Shown here in pieces: positions 60,153 to 64,000 of a stretch of DNA of 64,000 nucleotides (the first letter of the stretch is position 1; the number at the start of each line of letters is the position of its first letter). Origin of the DNA: Malurus cyaneus samueli (Eukaryota; Chordata; Aves; Passeriformes; Maluridae); contig CM019215.1 in assembly GCA_009741485.1 (NCBI GenBank), positions 79,562,407 to 79,626,406 of the forward strand, given 5' to 3'. The notes under the pieces were generated by a model. That model made no database searches. It was given only the letters and a program-made list of their open reading frames with translations, and had not been told where the DNA came from. The position numbers and the translations under genes are program-made.

Positions 60153-62929
60153 AAGGTAAAAATATGAATTATTGAGTGTATAACTGTATTTGTTAATATA
60201 GGTATAGGCAGTATTAATTTCATAAACATGTCTAAACCTTTTTAAGTCTAAAATTTTCTTTGAAAAGTTTTACTTACTGCTTGACTACCATGTCATGCAA
60301 GTTATTCTACTGTAAAATTTTCAAGATGTACATATGTACACAGTTGACCCTTCTGTTCCATTAATTTTATCAACTTGCTGATGATGGAGACAGAAGTGCC
60401 TTTTGTACGAAGTTGTGTAGCATAATCTGTGATTTGCAGCATCTTCTCCAAATCACTTTGTTGATGTTTTGCCTTAGAAACATCTTCTGATATGTAGAAA
60501 AGCCATAATTTTTCTCATTCACTGGGGTTCTCAGGACATGAAATGCATCTTTCACAAGTATCACATTTTGGCCCATTTTTGTCAACATGATGATCATGAC
60601 ACAAATGTGCCACCATAAATAAAAAAAAAGAAGAAACATTCAAGAAAAGTTGTTGTGATGATTAAGAAAATCAAGGAAAATGAACTCAAAATTGCCCAAG
60701 CAAAAATGAGACAGAATAAATAATACAGCTTGATCAGCATTGTATCTATAAAGAAACTTATAGAAACCAAGAATATTTTCCTAAAAGACAGACTCGATGA
60801 GAAAGTTCCTTTTTCTTTTTTAATATCAACAAGCAATGATTGTCACATTGCCTTTCCATTAGTTTTACCTAAAACCATTTGTGAATGGTAGTAATTACCT
60901 AAAACCATTTCAGAAGCTCTTGATAGAAATGTTTTGGCACCAGTTAAGATATAGAAAGCAGTAACTTGAAACACACTGCACCATGTTTCCAGCTAGTAAA
61001 AATTGTCACTGCTCTACTGACTTCCAGAAGCACAGATTAAACAAGGTGTTATTAGTCCAGTAGCAGTAAGGTTCTCAAAAATTGTTAAATTATTAATATG
61101 CTTTGGACTAGTATGTATGAGTGGTATGCACTTATTTCTTAATATTGGTGACATTCTATGCTCTATCCGTTCTCTAATGGAAAATAAGCTTAATTAAATA
61201 GAAACATAATCACTTGCTGTATACACCTCTTGAAATATGAAGTCACTTTTTGTTGCTCAAAAAATATTAGAGATTATTTTTCTTCATAATAACTAGAGAG
61301 AAACCAAATTCAGTGAGAAGCTATGGACATTTCCATGAGGCTACACATCTGATACTTTTATTTTTTTAACTTTTTTTTTTTTTTCCTGAAGGAAACAGTA
61401 TGGATGGCATCTGGATAAAATTTATTTTATGCTATCTTTTAGGCCAGGCTTTTTGATAAAAGACGATGTATCTCTGTAAATTGAGGGGAAGTCAGATTTG
61501 AGACTGGCTTGGGGAAGTTTTGAGAAGCAGTAAAGATGAAAGCTGGGCATGACTCTCTAATTGGCTGCTTCTGTGTAAGCTGCTTTCTGACATGTACAGG
61601 GCCCATAGGAACTGTGACACATCGCAAAAGGGTCTGTGAATTCTCTAAAATTTTCTGTTGTCAGAATGGCATTGCATTATTAAAAAGCCTAGAGGGTTCT
61701 AGGGACACTAAGGAGAGTTTCAATAAACGCTTTGGTGCTCCTTCCTCTCTGTTACCTTCTGGTACTCTTCAAAAAATGGTGCCTATTATAAAGAAAAAGT
61801 AGCCAAGGACATGACTGTGTGGTGATGACTTACATATGATACTTTGAAAATTGCCACACTAAAGAGATTCTGTGACTCTGGAATGTTTTGGGTGGAGTCT
61901 CAGCTCTTCTGGACCCAGCAGCTTCCCTGCAGATGTTGATGGAGTCAGAATTTCATTCTCTGGTTTATGTGTCACCTATATTGTGCAGAGCCATTGTCTT
62001 AAATACTTTTGGATGTATTACAGTACAAAACAGGTGAACATCCATGGATTGTCTAAAGTATAAGATGCCAATGGCCCCTTTTTGTTTGATATGAACTTAT
62101 GGAAATGTTTTTAATTTTTAAAATTATCACATAATTAAATGAAAATTTTAAGATTAGTCTGCATTGGTAAGACACGCAAGGCTGTATTTTCTCTAAGTCG
62201 TGGCAATGCAAATTATACATGAAATACATTTGTCTTTGTACTTAAATATTTTAAGCCTTAATCAATGCAACAGCCTCATCCCTTGAGATAGGATACATAA
62301 GAAGCTTTGTAAATGATATATCATTTGACTGGACAGGACATTCATCCTCCTGAATTATATTCTGGTGGAAAGAAGATTATTAATTTAATGGAATATATGC
62401 ATATTTTCTACCTCTGTTATTAATGCATGGCTAGGATAGTCCATCAGCTCCAATTTTTTGCAGGAGATAAGAATGGGTGGAGACTCCCACAGCTTAATTC
62501 TGAGTTGCAAATACAACTCAATAAGATCTTCTGACTCTTCTCCCTTATGAACCTGTTACTGAGTCAGTGCTATGGTTTTTGCTGATATGTAATGCACAGG
62601 AGAAATACAGTCACACTTTTCAGCTGTTTATTGAAGGACATCAGCACATACATGCACAAGTGTGTTTCTTAATGAAATTCAGTGCATTACACTGGTTAAA
62701 GGTAAAGAGTACTTCCAGGTATTTCCACAGTATTCCCACATCTCCTACCAAGAGTGGATAGAGCTAGTTGTAACAGAAAATAGTAACTTTGTTTAACAGT
62801 GCTTCAAAGACAGGTACCATGATAAGTAAAACGATTATAGGATTATAAAGTGTATTAGTCTGGGCTTGTCAAACCATTATTATAGACAAACCCCTATACT
62901 TTTAAGTTGAAAAAGTGTCTTTATGTGAT
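60153..62929. other. AT-rich sequence, possible noncoding element near 62.1-62.3 kb
   Basis: A 16-base direct repeat (ttacctaaaaccattt at 60865 and 60895, 30 bases apart) is the only repeat seen. About 62100-62300 has an octamer-like ATGCAAAT (62206-62213) in repeat-free AT-rich DNA. No gene was recognised. Confidence 0.45.
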
Positions 62930-64000
62930 TTAAGGTACATCCTCATACAGAAAGGAGCATAGAGACACAGTGACAAGTGGGAGATCCCTAATAAGAGATG
63001 TAAGCCCCAGCTGCTGTTAGGCTTGTCCTAGGAAAGCCTGAGCAATAGTGTCCAGGTGTCAAATCAGGAAGAATCACAGGCAAGAAAGGTCAAAGTGCTT
63101 GGCAAGGAACAAACATGGGGCAAAGGGATAAAATTATGAAAGGGCCTGGTCACATGTAAACAGGTGACTGGGAAATATCTTGGTCCAGTCACGCTCTATG
63201 CCTGATAAGCTTAGTCCATCCTGTTTTCTTATTAATTGCCATTTCCACCTGTTTTCCTGAGTGAGGGACTCTATCGCTGTGCATATGTGTACAGGTGTGT
63301 GAGTGCTGGCAATTAGCACAGGACCCGGGACCAGGACCTCAGGGCGTCTCTGTCAGTGCTGTCAGAGAGACCAGAGCATGTGCACACTGTGTGTGTATTT
63401 ATGACAGTGCACGACAGCCAGCCAGGATCAAGCTGGGATACTCAGAGAGAAGGATGAGTGGCTTGGGAGGCAGTTATTGGAGTGGCCATAAATCCAAGAT
63501 GAATAGCAGGGAGACTGATGTGATCTGAGAGCTGCAGGGGGAAGCAGCTGCTAGACAGGCTGAATGGCTTGGGACAGTCACTGCTCTTAGTAGATAGGAC
63601 ATACACACAGAATATGGACACTGACATGTTATATATGTTTATGTTTCTCACTAATGTTCACCATGAATTGCCACAAAGGTGATAAGTTTAGTCCTTTTAT
63701 GCCACCACTATTTGTATGAGTGTTTTTGTCTGCCTTAATTTGTGCCTGTATTTGGGCATATTTGGATCAGTGTGACTGGGCCTATCCAGGTTTGTCCTCA
63801 TCATGACTTCTCACTTGACCTAGGGACATGTGGTTGCAGCAGCCTCACTTCTTTCTGCCTACTCCATTCTGAAGCCTCTCAAACAAATGCCTTGCTGTTG
63901 TCTGGATGTGCCACTTCAATATGTTTGTGTTAGTTGGGTGAGCAATTGCTTGACAGGTGAGGGTCAGAGAAATATCCTAAATGGCACTGGATCAGGCTGG
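62930..64000. other. GC-richer block, possible unclassified repeat or LTR
   Basis: The last kilobase is visibly richer in G and C than most of the window, holds CpG-containing stretches (for example around 63320-63420) and TG/CA-rich text. It resembles the texture of avian LTRs more than unique AT-rich DNA, but I find neither LTR termini nor a polyadenylation signal in the right place, and it runs off the window. Open frames within it have no family signature. Confidence 0.35.

Overview
The window looks like a stretch of a bird nuclear chromosome: AT-rich, gene-poor DNA, intergenic or deep inside a very large intron. The case for a bird rests on repeats. CR1 LINE fragments are scattered on both strands and show the usual CR1 signs: truncated 5' ends, the conserved 3' UTR ('ggttggaa...acc', 'atcatc', 'ccaacc'), and a 3' end made of short tandem units such as attctatg. 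Two long terminal repeats also resemble avian endogenous retrovirus LTRs. I cannot name the species. No prokaryotic operon, CRISPR array, rRNA or tRNA was seen.

Layout. Positions 1-553 hold nothing recognisable. Positions 554-3143 hold the main mobile element, a 2.6 kb minus-strand CR1 with a decayed ORF2 reverse transcriptase. From 3.1 to 22.8 kb the DNA is AT-rich and mostly single-copy in appearance, with short homopolymers, an (AAAT)n microsatellite, a degraded plus-strand CR1 relic near 13.5 kb, a possible CR1 ORF2 scrap near 17.06 kb, and two relics of a palindromic ancient repeat (15.64 and 18.35 kb). A degraded CR1 and a younger CR1 tail follow at 22.84-24.25 kb, then a (TA)n tract. 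At 30.6-31.04 kb a short minus-strand open frame ends in a predicted membrane segment and is followed by a UTR-like stretch and an A-run; it is the only candidate for a gene-derived sequence. CR1 tails lie at 34.18, 41.67, 56.17, 58.48 and 59.37 kb. Two apparent solo LTRs lie at 47.34-48.44 kb (minus) and 50.66-51.50 kb (plus). The last kilobase is GC-richer and may be another repeat.

No complete protein-coding gene could be supported. Long open frames inside repeats are decayed transposon sequence or chance frames. Several AT-rich blocks with homeodomain- or octamer-like words and small inverted repeats (14.08, 40.24, 54.04, 62.10 kb) are offered only as candidate conserved noncoding elements. 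All family assignments come from recall of family features, with no database search.
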